Below the pieces are notes generated by a model. That model was given only the letters and a program-made list of their open reading frames with translations. It was not told the DNA's origin and did no database searches. Both the position numbers and the translations under genes were made by a program. Below, in pieces: positions 47,912 to 57,050 of a stretch of 64,000 nucleotides of DNA. The stretch is from Scardovia wiggsiae (lineage in GTDB: Bacteria; Actinomycetota; Actinomycetes; Actinomycetales; Bifidobacteriaceae). The DNA is taken from positions 1,302,001 to 1,366,000 of the forward strand of contig NZ_CP157350.1 in the NCBI RefSeq assembly GCF_051045985.1. Reading direction: 5' to 3'. Within the stretch, counting starts at the first letter, position 1. Each line of letters begins with the position of its first letter.

Positions 47912-48308
47912 ATGGAAAATTTAAAAAAGGTTTCAGGACTGATAACCCCCCCCCTTATTGCAGGCGTACTTTTGGCTGTTTCCCTGCCGCAAGTAGCATC
48001 TGCAGGCACAATAACCGATGATTATCATCAAAATCTCCAGATATTATCCGGATTAAGCGGAAAGAAGGCATCAATTCGAAATAAAGCTGCAAGCCGTGCC
48101 AGAAAATATATTGGCCGGGATTATAACGCCGCATACCTGTACGGGAACAAGGATGACCGCGGTGCGTTACACTGCGCCCAACTGGTGTGGGCAGCTTATT
48201 GGGTACGGAGCTCATATTGACTTGAATGCTCGAAGCGGGGATGACATAGTATGGCCATGGGATTTGAAAGATTCCTCTAAAGCCGTTACTTATGCCACAG
48301 TAAGGTAG
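47912..48308 (+). pseudogene. YiiX-like permuted papain fold protein, frameshifted
   Basis: Starts MENLKKVSG with a signal peptide ending VASAG. The region RKYIGRDYNAAYLYG and the Cys motif HCAQLVWAAY match permuted NlpC/P60-papain (YiiX/YebB-like) amidases. The frame then breaks at about 48190-48194: read as is, it stops at 48220, but removing one T continues as GYGAHIDLNARSGDDIVWP to a stop at 48308, which completes the family pattern. A run of nine C in the signal-peptide region (47946-47954) is a further slip-prone site. Probably inactivated or phase variable; a sequencing error is possible. Confidence 0.65.
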
Positions 48309-48316
48309 AAGCTGCT

Positions 48317-49567
48317 ATGGCTCCGGAACAGCTGCTTTACAGATGGCGGGGAAAAGTTGATCTTCTTCTCCGCCATCTGCTAAAAATTAGCTTATTCTTT
48401 TCTTTTATCCTTTCGACCGGTTGCGGGCCTGCCCACCCTGAAGTACTATCAGCAGATCAGACAAGTCTAAAAGATGTTGTTGCTGCTATTGCCATCAATC
48501 CTGAATATGATAAGGTGCACGACCGCAGAACAGGATATGTTGCCTTACTCCGTAACAATGGCTCGTATTCTTTAGTCCATACAAAAGGTATGGGCCTGCA
48601 AAAATTACTATGGACTAAAAAAGGGCTGTTCTTTTCAGATTATGAAAATGATTATTTTTTTAATAGTAACGGCAGCACAGGTATAGTGACCCCTAACAGA
48701 AAGACATATATACAAAACCAAATAATAGAGCAGAAAAATGGGAAACCTCTAGCAACGTTCGATGAGGGATTCGACAATGTATCGGGCAAGCCCAAAAATA
48801 TTCTGCAGGTATTCGACCATACAGATGGAACGCAACTGTATCAAATCGTTCATTTCCCCTTTCACACAGTAGCCTCCTGTGATACAGGGGTTTACGGACT
48901 TGATCTGGAAAACCTCATGCTGAACAGTCACGAGCGGCTTACACTACAAAGAATTTCAAGGAAAATCTCCGATGAAAAGGGATTTTCCATAGCAAATCCT
49001 GATGACAGATTTACTCCCGTTTCTGACGATACAATGCCATGTCTTAATAACGTAGTCTACGGTATCGGTATTACCAGCCAGAAAGAGGATTCGTACGCTG
49101 CTAGTTGGGAGATATTGAAGTGGAATACGTTAACAGGTGAAAATTCGTTTATTCCCATAAAAGAGCCATCAGGGAAAACATTGATAGTGGAAACTTCTGA
49201 ACCATTTTCATATGAAGCTGCTTCCTTGGATAATGGGATCCTAACATTTATGTTTAATGATACCGGCACAATCTATCAGATAGAACTATCGACTGGAAAA
49301 ATTATCAGGACGGTCAGGCCCGACAACGGTAAACATACGCACAAGGAACTTCTTTTCCATGAAATGCATCTAACCGAGCGGCATATTTTTACACTTTTCA
49401 CACCCGTTTCCAAACATAGCCGGCAAACTTCGTTGCGTATCCTTGACAGAAAGACGCTGCGCCAGGTTAAAGAGATACCTTTACAGCGCTCACTTGTTGA
49501 ACTTTTAAACGGTAAAAGCCAACGGCTGTTTCAAACATCTTTTGCGGTAAACCCCAATTACTCATAA
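48317..49567 (+). CDS. lipoprotein of unknown function
   Basis: A 416-residue exported protein. After a basic start and hydrophobic stretch (LLKISLFFSFIL) comes a lipobox STGC with Cys near residue 36. The mature part is rich in beta strands with repeating Thr-Gly/Asp-Gly turns (DHTDGTQLYQIV; NTLTGENSF; LSTGKIIRTV), suggesting a beta-propeller. AT-rich, codon use unlike the neighbours. It lies 8 bases behind the amidase-like gene, so the two probably form an envelope pair. I do not recognise the family. Confidence 0.7.
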   Translation: MAPEQLLYRWRGKVDLLLRHLLKISLFFSFILSTGCGPAHPEVLSADQTSLKDVVAAIAINPEYDKVHDRRTGYVALLRNNGSYSLVHTKGMGLQKLLWTKKGLFFSDYENDYFFNSNGSTGIVTPNRKTYIQNQIIEQKNGKPLATFDEGFDNVSGKPKNILQVFDHTDGTQLYQIVHFPFHTVASCDTGVYGLDLENLMLNSHERLTLQRISRKISDEKGFSIANPDDRFTPVSDDTMPCLNNVVYGIGITSQKEDSYAASWEILKWNTLTGENSFIPIKEPSGKTLIVETSEPFSYEAASLDNGILTFMFNDTGTIYQIELSTGKIIRTVRPDNGKHTHKELLFHEMHLTERHIFTLFTPVSKHSRQTSLRILDRKTLRQVKEIPLQRSLVELLNGKSQRLFQTSFAVNPNYS

Positions 49568-49587
49568 CTTGCTTCTCTAAACATCTA

Positions 49588-49661
49588 TGGAGCGGATGAC
49601 GGGAATCGAACCCGCCTTTACAGCTTGGGAAGCTGTCGTTCTACCAATGAACTACATCCGC
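49588..49661 (-). tRNA. tRNA-Gly, anticodon CCC
   Basis: The minus strand folds as a full cloverleaf: acceptor GCGGATG/CATCCGC, D arm with ATTGGTA, anticodon arm ACAGC-TTCCCAA-GCTGT, T arm with TTCGATT, discriminator T and an encoded CCA. Confidence 0.95.
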
Positions 49662-49881
49662 AGGAGCCCTTTAATGCAGGCCGGATAGCTTGCTATATGG
49701 GGCACCGCATCTGGGCAACGGTTATTAGTGTAGCACATGCGCGCACTATGTTTGCTAAAAAACGTTTGCGCGTGTTCCGCTTCTGCGAAGCGCAGCCAGC
49801 AGGGCCGGATGGATCACAGCCCGCTGCCCGGTGGCCGGGCCGGTACAGCACAGCATAGCCGCCAGCTCCAAGGACCGCGGG

Positions 49882-50820
49882 CTAGTGCTGCATATACTGT
49901 TCATCAGCAGGGTCCTGCACCGAACTTTCGCCGTACATCTCGCGCTGCATCTCCTCCAGGCGTGCAATACGGTCTTCAGTGGGAGGATGAGTGGAAAACA
50001 GCCGGCTCACTGTGCAGGTATTAAAAGGGTTCGCTATCATAACAGCTGACATCGTACGGGTCGCATTCGTCGGGCGCAGAGGGCGCTCCCCTACGCCTGC
50101 TTCGATCTTACGCAGGGCATTGGCCAGCGCCTGCGGATCTTCGGTGAGCCTGCTTCCGTCTTCATCGGCATCATATTCACGGGTACGGGAGATTGCCATC
50201 TGGATAAGGGATGCCCCTATCGGTGCCAGTACCATAGTCAGGAGTGCCCCAATGGGGTTCCCCCTTCTTCCGCCGTCACGGTCTGACCCGCCGCCGAAAT
50301 ACATCAGGGAGTATCCGAGGTATGTGATCACCATAGACATTGCCGATGCTATGGAGGATGTCAGGATATCGTGATTATACACATGCATCAGCTCGTGTCC
50401 GAGCACACCGCGGATCTCCCGGTAATCAAGTATCTGCAGTATCCCCTGCGTGCAGCATACCACAGCATGGCGTTCATTGCGCCCTGTTGCGAAAGCATTC
50501 GGCGATTCAGCAGGTGCAACGTATATCCGGGGCATAGGTTTCCCGGCTTTCTGGGACAGCTCGCGCACTATGGCATACAGATTCGGGGATTCGTCTTCTG
50601 AAACTTCGCGCGCCCCCATTGCTGCCGTTGCTATCCTGTCTGAAAACCAGTAGCTCCCCATCGTCATAACTACTGCTATAACAACATAATATGCCAGCGT
50701 AGACTGCCGTGCCCCGGTCAGGAACCAGATAATAAATATAACAGCCCACATAAGGCCAAAAAGGAGTATGGTTTTCAACCCGTTTGCGTACCCATGCACT
50801 CGAAATTTTTGGTTATTCAT
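49882..50820 (-). CDS. htpX: membrane zinc metalloprotease HtpX
   Basis: A 312-residue M48 protease for quality control of membrane proteins. Two N-terminal membrane helices are followed by the zinc motif HELMH (VLGHELMHVYNHDI), another membrane segment (SSIASAMSMVITYLGYSL) and the third-ligand region REYDADEDGSRLT. The end STHPPTEDRIARLEEMQ is typical. Lies 8 bases behind the reductase gene. Confidence 0.93.
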   Translation of the reverse strand: MNNQKFRVHGYANGLKTILLFGLMWAVIFIIWFLTGARQSTLAYYVVIAVVMTMGSYWFSDRIATAAMGAREVSEDESPNLYAIVRELSQKAGKPMPRIYVAPAESPNAFATGRNERHAVVCCTQGILQILDYREIRGVLGHELMHVYNHDILTSSIASAMSMVITYLGYSLMYFGGGSDRDGGRRGNPIGALLTMVLAPIGASLIQMAISRTREYDADEDGSRLTEDPQALANALRKIEAGVGERPLRPTNATRTMSAVMIANPFNTCTVSRLFSTHPPTEDRIARLEEMQREMYGESSVQDPADEQYMQH

Positions 50821-50828
50821 AGTATCCT

Positions 50829-52382
50829 TTATCTTTCAGCGGGTTGGGATCCGCACGAACGCATCACTTCTGCATCGGTAATTTTGATACGGTCCCTGCC
50901 CGCTTTTGCCCCTTCGGCTTTTTCGCAGGCATCGATACGATGCCAGGCATCATAATCCAAGGGGCTGATACCGCGTGATGCCAGCAGCTGTCCAATAGTG
51001 TCAGGCTTATCAGCACTGCCGGCTCCATCTTCAGCCCTGAGCTGCCCGGCCTGTGCAGCACGTGCCCAGTCCTCAAGGATATTCCCCACAGTTTCCAGCG
51101 CATCCGATTTTGTAGACCCTATCAGGCCTACCGGCCCGCGCTTCGCCCATCCGCTCGTATACACAAACGGCAGAATCCCGAAACCGCTGCCTGCCTCCGC
51201 GGTATCAGAGGTATCAGGGATATTACCTGAGATAACACGCCCATTTTTATTTTTCAGAGTATACCGTATTTCATCGTAGGGGATACCGCTGATCTCTGCA
51301 GGCTTATAACCGATAGCATGGTAGACCGCTCCCACAGGATAGTCGGTATATTCCCCGGTCCCTGCCATAACGCCGTCGGCGGCGGTAACAGTCCGCTCGA
51401 TACGGACGGCCCGCACTTTCCCGGAATCGCCGAGTATCTGGACCGGATTGGAATTAAAGTGGAGATAGCACCGCTGTTTTGCAGGCTTCCCTTCAAAATC
51501 AGTACCGAATCCAGGCCCGGGACCGGCTTCAGCCCCGTCAGGGCCTGCCATATGTTCTGCCAGGTCACGTACAGCAAACAGCTCATCTATCATCTGGCGG
51601 GTCAGCTTGTCTTTCGATGCCTCACGCATTACGGCATCATCAATATCAAAATCTTTCCGGTCAATGATTATCCGGACACCGGGAAGCTTTTCCAGCTCAC
51701 GCAGCTCCTGTACGGAGAATTTTGCCTGGACAGCTCCGCGGCGCACAAAAACATGGATATCCCTGGCCCTGTTTGTAGCCAGCCCATCATAAACATTCTG
51801 GGGGATATCCGTGCCCAGCAGGTCGTCAGGATACCGCATAAGCATGCGTGTAACATCCATCGCTACATTGCCGCCGCCTATCACCGCTACCGTTTCAGCG
51901 TCAAGCGGCCACACCGGCGGGGTACCGGGATATCCGTCATACCACTCTACAAAACGTGCTGCGCCATATACTCCTCTCAGGCTGCGCCCTTCAATGTCCA
52001 GCGGACGGTCGTCAACAGCACCGGTGGAAAAGATCACAGCATCGTAGTATCCCCGAAGGTCTTCAAGCGTTATATCCCTCCCGAATTCGACGTCTGCGAA
52101 AAGCCGGATATGCGGGTTGCTGAGCATTTTATCGAGTGCGGCAGTAATGAATCTGATTGCCGGATGGTCCGGGGCAACACCATACCGTACGAGGCCAAAC
52201 GGGACGGGGAGCTTTTCGAAAATATCAACATACGCTTCGGCGGGAAGCCCCAGATCCGGACCCTTCTGCTGGAGCTGCTGAAGCAAAATATCCGCGGTAT
52301 ATATCCCGGCCGGGCCCGCCCCTATAACGGCCGCACGCAGCGGCCTGCCTGCCATGCCGGCGGTATTCTTATCATCAGTCAT
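50829..52382 (-). CDS. fprA: ferredoxin-NADP reductase (FprA type)
   Basis: A 517-residue flavoprotein of the adrenodoxin reductase family. FAD motif VIGAGPAGIYTADILL, conserved LVRYGVAPDHPAIR, and NADP motif VIGGGNVAMDVTRML. It ends with the TSGWAKRGPVGLIGSTKSDA block that binds FAD. It should move electrons between NADPH and a ferredoxin. A Gly/Ala-rich insert near residue 275-290 is not typical. Confidence 0.92.
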   Translation of the reverse strand: MTDDKNTAGMAGRPLRAAVIGAGPAGIYTADILLQQLQQKGPDLGLPAEAYVDIFEKLPVPFGLVRYGVAPDHPAIRFITAALDKMLSNPHIRLFADVEFGRDITLEDLRGYYDAVIFSTGAVDDRPLDIEGRSLRGVYGAARFVEWYDGYPGTPPVWPLDAETVAVIGGGNVAMDVTRMLMRYPDDLLGTDIPQNVYDGLATNRARDIHVFVRRGAVQAKFSVQELRELEKLPGVRIIIDRKDFDIDDAVMREASKDKLTRQMIDELFAVRDLAEHMAGPDGAEAGPGPGFGTDFEGKPAKQRCYLHFNSNPVQILGDSGKVRAVRIERTVTAADGVMAGTGEYTDYPVGAVYHAIGYKPAEISGIPYDEIRYTLKNKNGRVISGNIPDTSDTAEAGSGFGILPFVYTSGWAKRGPVGLIGSTKSDALETVGNILEDWARAAQAGQLRAEDGAGSADKPDTIGQLLASRGISPLDYDAWHRIDACEKAEGAKAGRDRIKITDAEVMRSCGSQPAER

Positions 52383-52480
52383 AGTTTTTATACTATCCTA
52401 TACAGTCCCGTTACCATAGAAATCTAGAACAGGAATCCATGCAGCAGGATCCTGCGGCAGAAGCACGGCAGGTATACAGC

Positions 52481-52516
52481 AAAAGCCAGCCGCCCGGTAA
52501 TGGGCAAGCTGGCCTT
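52481..52516 (-). terminator. terminator of the surface-protein gene
   Basis: On the minus strand GCCAGC-TT-GCCC pairs with GGGC-G-GCTGGC around an ATTACC loop, followed by TTTT. It lies 38 bases beyond the stop of the 52554-56507 gene. Confidence 0.75.
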
Positions 52517-52553
52517 TGCCGGTCCGTTAATCCGTTGCCGCCCTTTCGGCTTA

Positions 52554-55500
52554 TTATGCCAGACGGTTGAACGGATTCCTGCGCCACTTGCGCCGCCTGT
52601 GCCGGCGCACCAGGAATACAGTGATACCTGCTATAAGGGCAAGCGCTGCTATAGTCCCTGCGATCACACGGTTGAGTATGCCAGGAGTCCTGGTTATGTA
52701 CTGCCACCAGTTAGCCGCAATGGTTACATTCCCGTACGTTGTTTCCGTTGCATTCCCCGCACGGTCATAGGCTTTGACCGTAACAGTATGGTTCCCGCCG
52801 TCAGCCTGCATCGTATAGCTTGGCGGCTGCGACAGGAAGTCCCTGTTATCCCACGCCTGCACTTTTCTGCCGTCCACATAAAGCTCTACCCGCTCAGTGG
52901 CCATATTATCGCGGGCATAAAGGGAAAGGTCATGCGACGGCCCGTAATACACCTGGTTGCTGCTGAGCCCCAGGACTGCCGCAGCCGGTTTCTTCGCATC
53001 AACAGCAAAATTGACTTCAGCATCCGCTTTGCGGTTGGGGGACTTGTTATCCATAGTGTTCTGCGCCAAATTCCCGGCCTTATCGGTAGACGTGAGCTGG
53101 ACCCGGTAGTAGCTGTTGCCTTCAAACAGGGAAGCCGGGAAAGTATATGTAGTCAGCGACCAGCCTTTGTCCTGGCTGTTGTTCACTGAATACTGGGATT
53201 TATCCAGCGGCAGGACACGTGAATTTTTGATCAGGTTTGCCTGTACCGAGTTATCATTCAACCCGCTGACGTTGGTCTCGCGGATCACCACCTGCCGGGC
53301 TTTCTTGACGTACTTCCCGCGTATGTCCTGCGTGGAATCATCGAAAGAATACACGGACCCGAACCTGTTGACAGAGAATACGACTGTTTTCGTGACCGTA
53401 TTCCCCGCCTTGTCCTGCGCAGTAGCACTGAGAGTGTAGAAATCGTCGTACTTGACCTCATGCGGGAAATCAGTATAGGTGACATCCTGGGTAGTAGGCG
53501 TATTGCGCACTTTCGGATATACATACACCGAAGACCCTTTATTATGTGATGATTTCAGTGTATATGTCGTCCCGTATTCGTCGAGGTTTGAATCCGATGA
53601 ACTGATCTGAGGCGCTACAGCACCCGCATACGCTGATTTGTCAACGACCCGGGAGATGTCGAGCCTCGGCATCGTCTTGTCAATAATGAATTCAGGCTCC
53701 TCCACCTTTTCAGACGCATTGCCGGCAAGATCGGCAGATACGGCTGAGATGGAGTAATGCTCCTCGCCGGTAAAGGTCACCGTAGCAGTGTAGGTCCTGT
53801 CCCTGCCTGCACCGCCGTCTTTCACCGCCCATGGGCTTACAGCAGGGGCAGGCAGGGGGCGTCCGTCATCGCCTTTCGCCGTTACAGCGATATGGGTGCT
53901 GCCCATGTCCAGGTTGCGGTCAGACACAGTGACGGTTGCTGTCCTGTTGGCGTTATAGTAATTGCCGTTTTTCGACCTGTTGTTGTCAAAAGTGAGGGTC
54001 AGAGACGGTTTAGTGGCATCAACAATGAACTCAGCCTCATAAGGGTCAGCTGAAAGCCCGCTCGGATCAGTTAGCTGTGCCGACAGTCTCCACTCACCGT
54101 CGCTGTCGCACTTGACCTGTGCAGTCCACGTATCCTGCCTGCCTGGAACCTGTGTGAACTTCTCTGCGGCCACCGTTGTACTGCCGCCATCATGCCCTAC
54201 TGTAACAATAGCCCGCTGAGAGTCATTCTGTATGATCAGGTCAAATACAGGGTCCGTTACCGTAACTGTTGCAGTACGGCCTGAAGCATAGTACTTTCCA
54301 TTGCGCACGGAATCGTTATCGTAGGCAACAGCGATAACCGGCTTTTCGGTCTGCACAATAACGCCGCGCACCCCTTTCTGGGCGATATTGGAAGCATACT
54401 TTGCCTCGTTCCTGTCATTTTTGACGAAATCCGAAAGCTTGAATGTGGCTGTATTGCCGGCAAAGTCAGTTATGGTGATATCGGTATCAGCGAATGCCAG
54501 CCTGTCCCCATTCTTCTCAAGCGTAAACGATATAGTGTCATCATCTATATTGAGCTTCGGCGTGCTGCCGTCTGCATCGTGCCCGTTATACTTGGTGAAT
54601 CCGGTTGCATCAGGGTCTATTCCCGAAAGATGGTCTGCCATCCCGCTGAAAGTAACTTTCACAGGCCTGTCAGAGAAGAGCCAGTTCCACACCGGATCCC
54701 CTGCCGGTTCTACTGCCATCCGCGATATCTTCGGCGCAGTATGGTCAATAACAAATTCGATGCCTTCATCATTGATGCCTTCAAGGAGGCTTGCGGAAAC
54801 GTGGTATCTGCCTTCATCACTGACCTTGCGCTCATAGGCTGCTGAAACCGTATTATCATGGGATGTGAACGTGAAATCGGTCAGCGGTATCTCAGACACC
54901 TGCGGATCAGCGGAACCAGCCTTTGTGGTAACTTTTACTTTAAGGCCTGTGATCTGCCTGTATGCGTCTATCCATTTATCTGTAACGGTAACAGTCTCAA
55001 CGACTTCACCCCGGTAATATTTGACGCCGTTATGTTCTTTCGGCTGGGCATTCCCGTCGGAAGGCCGTACGGTGATTGCAGGCTTAAGCGACTCGGCCGC
55101 ACCATTGTTGACAAGTATAGCGTCATACTGCTTGCTGGCAACGCTATTTGACAGTGTCTGCCCGTCAGGGTCGGCAACCAGCGGACGTCCTGCCCTGTTG
55201 CGCGCCTGTATGGCAATATCAGACAGGTTATAAAGCCCGTCATCGCGCAGTGTCAATTCATAAATGACCTTTCTGTTCCTGCGTGTGCTGGAAACCTTCC
55301 GCAGCCATGAGGAGGCATCTGCCGGCTGGGGGCTGCCATCCAGCGAATCGGCCTTTTTCACCGTAACTTTTACGCTTTTCAGATCAATACCGCCGCCGTC
55401 ATTGACGGTGATCCTGATCTTCGGCTGCGAGCCCCGGATCAGGACGTTAGCCTGCTGCAGGCGTATACTCACCTTTTCGGCCAGATCCCTGCCCGCCTCA

Positions 55501-56507
55501 GCATGCGGGACCTCAGCAGATATTTTCGGGGTGCCTGTGTCAACAGTAAAATCTGATGCTTTCCCTATATCAGACCCAATGCCGTATTTAACTGTATATG
55601 CGGCATCTTCAAAAGAGCCGCCGAGCTTTTCTTTTGCCTTCGACAGCTGTGCGGTAACAGTGAAGCTGCCGTCCTGCTGTCCGCTGACTGCCAGGTCATC
55701 GCCGGAAAGCTGGACCCGAGCGCCTGTGTCATTATTAGCCACTGTAACAGTATGCTTTGCGATCCATGCTTTTTTGAGGTCATCAAGTTTGTTGATATAC
55801 GTATTGCTGACTTTTGCAGAAGCCTTAGCCCCGTCCAGGCGTGAAGCGGCGGTAATCGTAGCATCATTGTCAACAGTTTTGCCGTCTGCATCTGTTACAT
55901 TGAGCGATATGCCTTTATCGGTATCTGTAAGGAGGAAGGAGCTGACGCCGCTGCCCTGCAGCGATTCTGTGGCTTTCACGGACGGGTTCTGCGGGGAGGA
56001 CTTGCTTTCTGCTATAAGGCTGGACAAAGTTTTAACCACTGTTCTGGGTTTCCGGGCAGAATCCGTGTAGGTAAGGGTGAACCGTATATCACCGAATGCA
56101 TAGATGCCTTCATCATCCAGCCCGAGCCGGAAGGTTTTTGTATTATCCCCATCAGCTTCCTGCCGTACTTCATCCATAGGGACAGTACGCGGCTGGCCCG
56201 GGACTTTATGCTTATTGCCCTCACTGTCAACAGTTGTATACTGGTACCGCGCGTCCACGCCGGACAGCTTTGAAGCCCCCGATACGGTAAGTTTCAGTTC
56301 CGAATGCAGGGGTGAAACCAGATATGCCCCTACAGCATTATTCTTATCTGCCATCGAGTACGAGACCCCTGTGATTGCAGGTTCATCAGGTGCCGCATAT
56401 GATGCCGGCGCCGGGGACGCCAAAATCCCCAGGCCGAGCACTGCACCCATGATTACGGCTGCATGCAGGAGTACCTTTTTTATCTGGCTGATCTGTTTGC
56501 TGTTCAT
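52554..56507 (-). CDS. large Ig-like repeat surface protein, membrane anchored
   Basis: A 1317-residue protein. Signal peptide residues 1-39 (ending ASYAAP). The body is a row of Ig-like beta-sandwich repeats, each closing with a DKAGN-type or FVIDxTxP segment; two repeats share the opening NGKYYASGRTATVTVTD / NGNYYNANRTATVTVSD. A C-terminal helix (about 1279-1300) and a strongly basic tail RRHRRRKWRRNPF hold it in the membrane; there is no LPXTG motif. It is the last gene of the kinase/FHA cluster and ends at a terminator. It may be an adhesin, a sensor or part of a surface assembly. Confidence 0.8.
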   Translation of the reverse strand: MNSKQISQIKKVLLHAAVIMGAVLGLGILASPAPASYAAPDEPAITGVSYSMADKNNAVGAYLVSPLHSELKLTVSGASKLSGVDARYQYTTVDSEGNKHKVPGQPRTVPMDEVRQEADGDNTKTFRLGLDDEGIYAFGDIRFTLTYTDSARKPRTVVKTLSSLIAESKSSPQNPSVKATESLQGSGVSSFLLTDTDKGISLNVTDADGKTVDNDATITAASRLDGAKASAKVSNTYINKLDDLKKAWIAKHTVTVANNDTGARVQLSGDDLAVSGQQDGSFTVTAQLSKAKEKLGGSFEDAAYTVKYGIGSDIGKASDFTVDTGTPKISAEVPHAEAGRDLAEKVSIRLQQANVLIRGSQPKIRITVNDGGGIDLKSVKVTVKKADSLDGSPQPADASSWLRKVSSTRRNRKVIYELTLRDDGLYNLSDIAIQARNRAGRPLVADPDGQTLSNSVASKQYDAILVNNGAAESLKPAITVRPSDGNAQPKEHNGVKYYRGEVVETVTVTDKWIDAYRQITGLKVKVTTKAGSADPQVSEIPLTDFTFTSHDNTVSAAYERKVSDEGRYHVSASLLEGINDEGIEFVIDHTAPKISRMAVEPAGDPVWNWLFSDRPVKVTFSGMADHLSGIDPDATGFTKYNGHDADGSTPKLNIDDDTISFTLEKNGDRLAFADTDITITDFAGNTATFKLSDFVKNDRNEAKYASNIAQKGVRGVIVQTEKPVIAVAYDNDSVRNGKYYASGRTATVTVTDPVFDLIIQNDSQRAIVTVGHDGGSTTVAAEKFTQVPGRQDTWTAQVKCDSDGEWRLSAQLTDPSGLSADPYEAEFIVDATKPSLTLTFDNNRSKNGNYYNANRTATVTVSDRNLDMGSTHIAVTAKGDDGRPLPAPAVSPWAVKDGGAGRDRTYTATVTFTGEEHYSISAVSADLAGNASEKVEEPEFIIDKTMPRLDISRVVDKSAYAGAVAPQISSSDSNLDEYGTTYTLKSSHNKGSSVYVYPKVRNTPTTQDVTYTDFPHEVKYDDFYTLSATAQDKAGNTVTKTVVFSVNRFGSVYSFDDSTQDIRGKYVKKARQVVIRETNVSGLNDNSVQANLIKNSRVLPLDKSQYSVNNSQDKGWSLTTYTFPASLFEGNSYYRVQLTSTDKAGNLAQNTMDNKSPNRKADAEVNFAVDAKKPAAAVLGLSSNQVYYGPSHDLSLYARDNMATERVELYVDGRKVQAWDNRDFLSQPPSYTMQADGGNHTVTVKAYDRAGNATETTYGNVTIAANWWQYITRTPGILNRVIAGTIAALALIAGITVFLVRRHRRRKWRRNPFNRLA

Positions 56508-56540
56508 TATCCTGTTCCTTAATCTTTGTCTTTTCTCTAT

Positions 56541-57050
56541 TTACTCAGAAGCAGCAGCCTCTGTCCCATCAGTCCCATCAGAAGTATCATCCGAAAGCGG
56601 CGGATCCTGTATCCTGACAACAGTCCCTGCTTCACTATCAGAGCCTGCAGGCCGCACAGGCACGCCGATAACTGTTTCAGATTCATCGCCCATATCCCTG
56701 TTATCATCAGGGATGCTTGTCAGCGCCTCATCATCGGAGAGGGAAGGGCTGGGGAAACTTTGCCCGGTTTTAGCCACGCGCATCTGGATCAGGCTGTGGT
56801 TCCCGCCGGAAGAACCGGTTCCCGATCTCCTGCTCCCTGACCTGGATGAAGAATCCGTGGCCTCTGCACGCCACAATGCATGGCGCGCACGCCTCAGGCT
56901 GGAGATCTCACGCTCAGCCGTCTTTCCGCTCAGACGGTTGTACACTATCCTGATCTTCAGGACGAAGAAGAGGATAACGGCAGCAACTGCCAGGACTGCG
57001 GCAAGGCAGAAAAGGACTATTGCTATCGTATGCCAACTATCGGGCCTCAT
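56541..57050 (-). CDS. small membrane protein with Ser/Thr-rich cytoplasmic tail
   Basis: 169 residues: one membrane helix (about 8-31), a basic stretch (RRARHALWRAEATDSSSRSGSRR) and a long Ser/Thr/Asp/Glu-rich tail. The segment DESETVIGVPVRP has Thr with Ile/Val following, like threonines that bind FHA domains once phosphorylated. It overlaps the kinase gene by 14 bases and the surface protein follows 33 bases later, so it could link them. No family recognised. Confidence 0.7.
   Translation of the reverse strand: MRPDSWHTIAIVLFCLAAVLAVAAVILFFVLKIRIVYNRLSGKTAEREISSLRRARHALWRAEATDSSSRSGSRRSGTGSSGGNHSLIQMRVAKTGQSFPSPSLSDDEALTSIPDDNRDMGDESETVIGVPVRPAGSDSEAGTVVRIQDPPLSDDTSDGTDGTEAAASE

Larger units (their letters stand above)
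47829..49596. mobile_element. small AT-rich island next to tRNA-Gly
   Basis: The nine bases TGGAGCGGA at the tRNA 3' end (49588-49596, including CCA) recur at 47829-47837, each followed within two bases by GACG. Between them sit two genes that are clearly more AT-rich than their neighbours. No integrase is present. The short repeat could be chance, but it coincides with the composition border. Confidence 0.45.
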
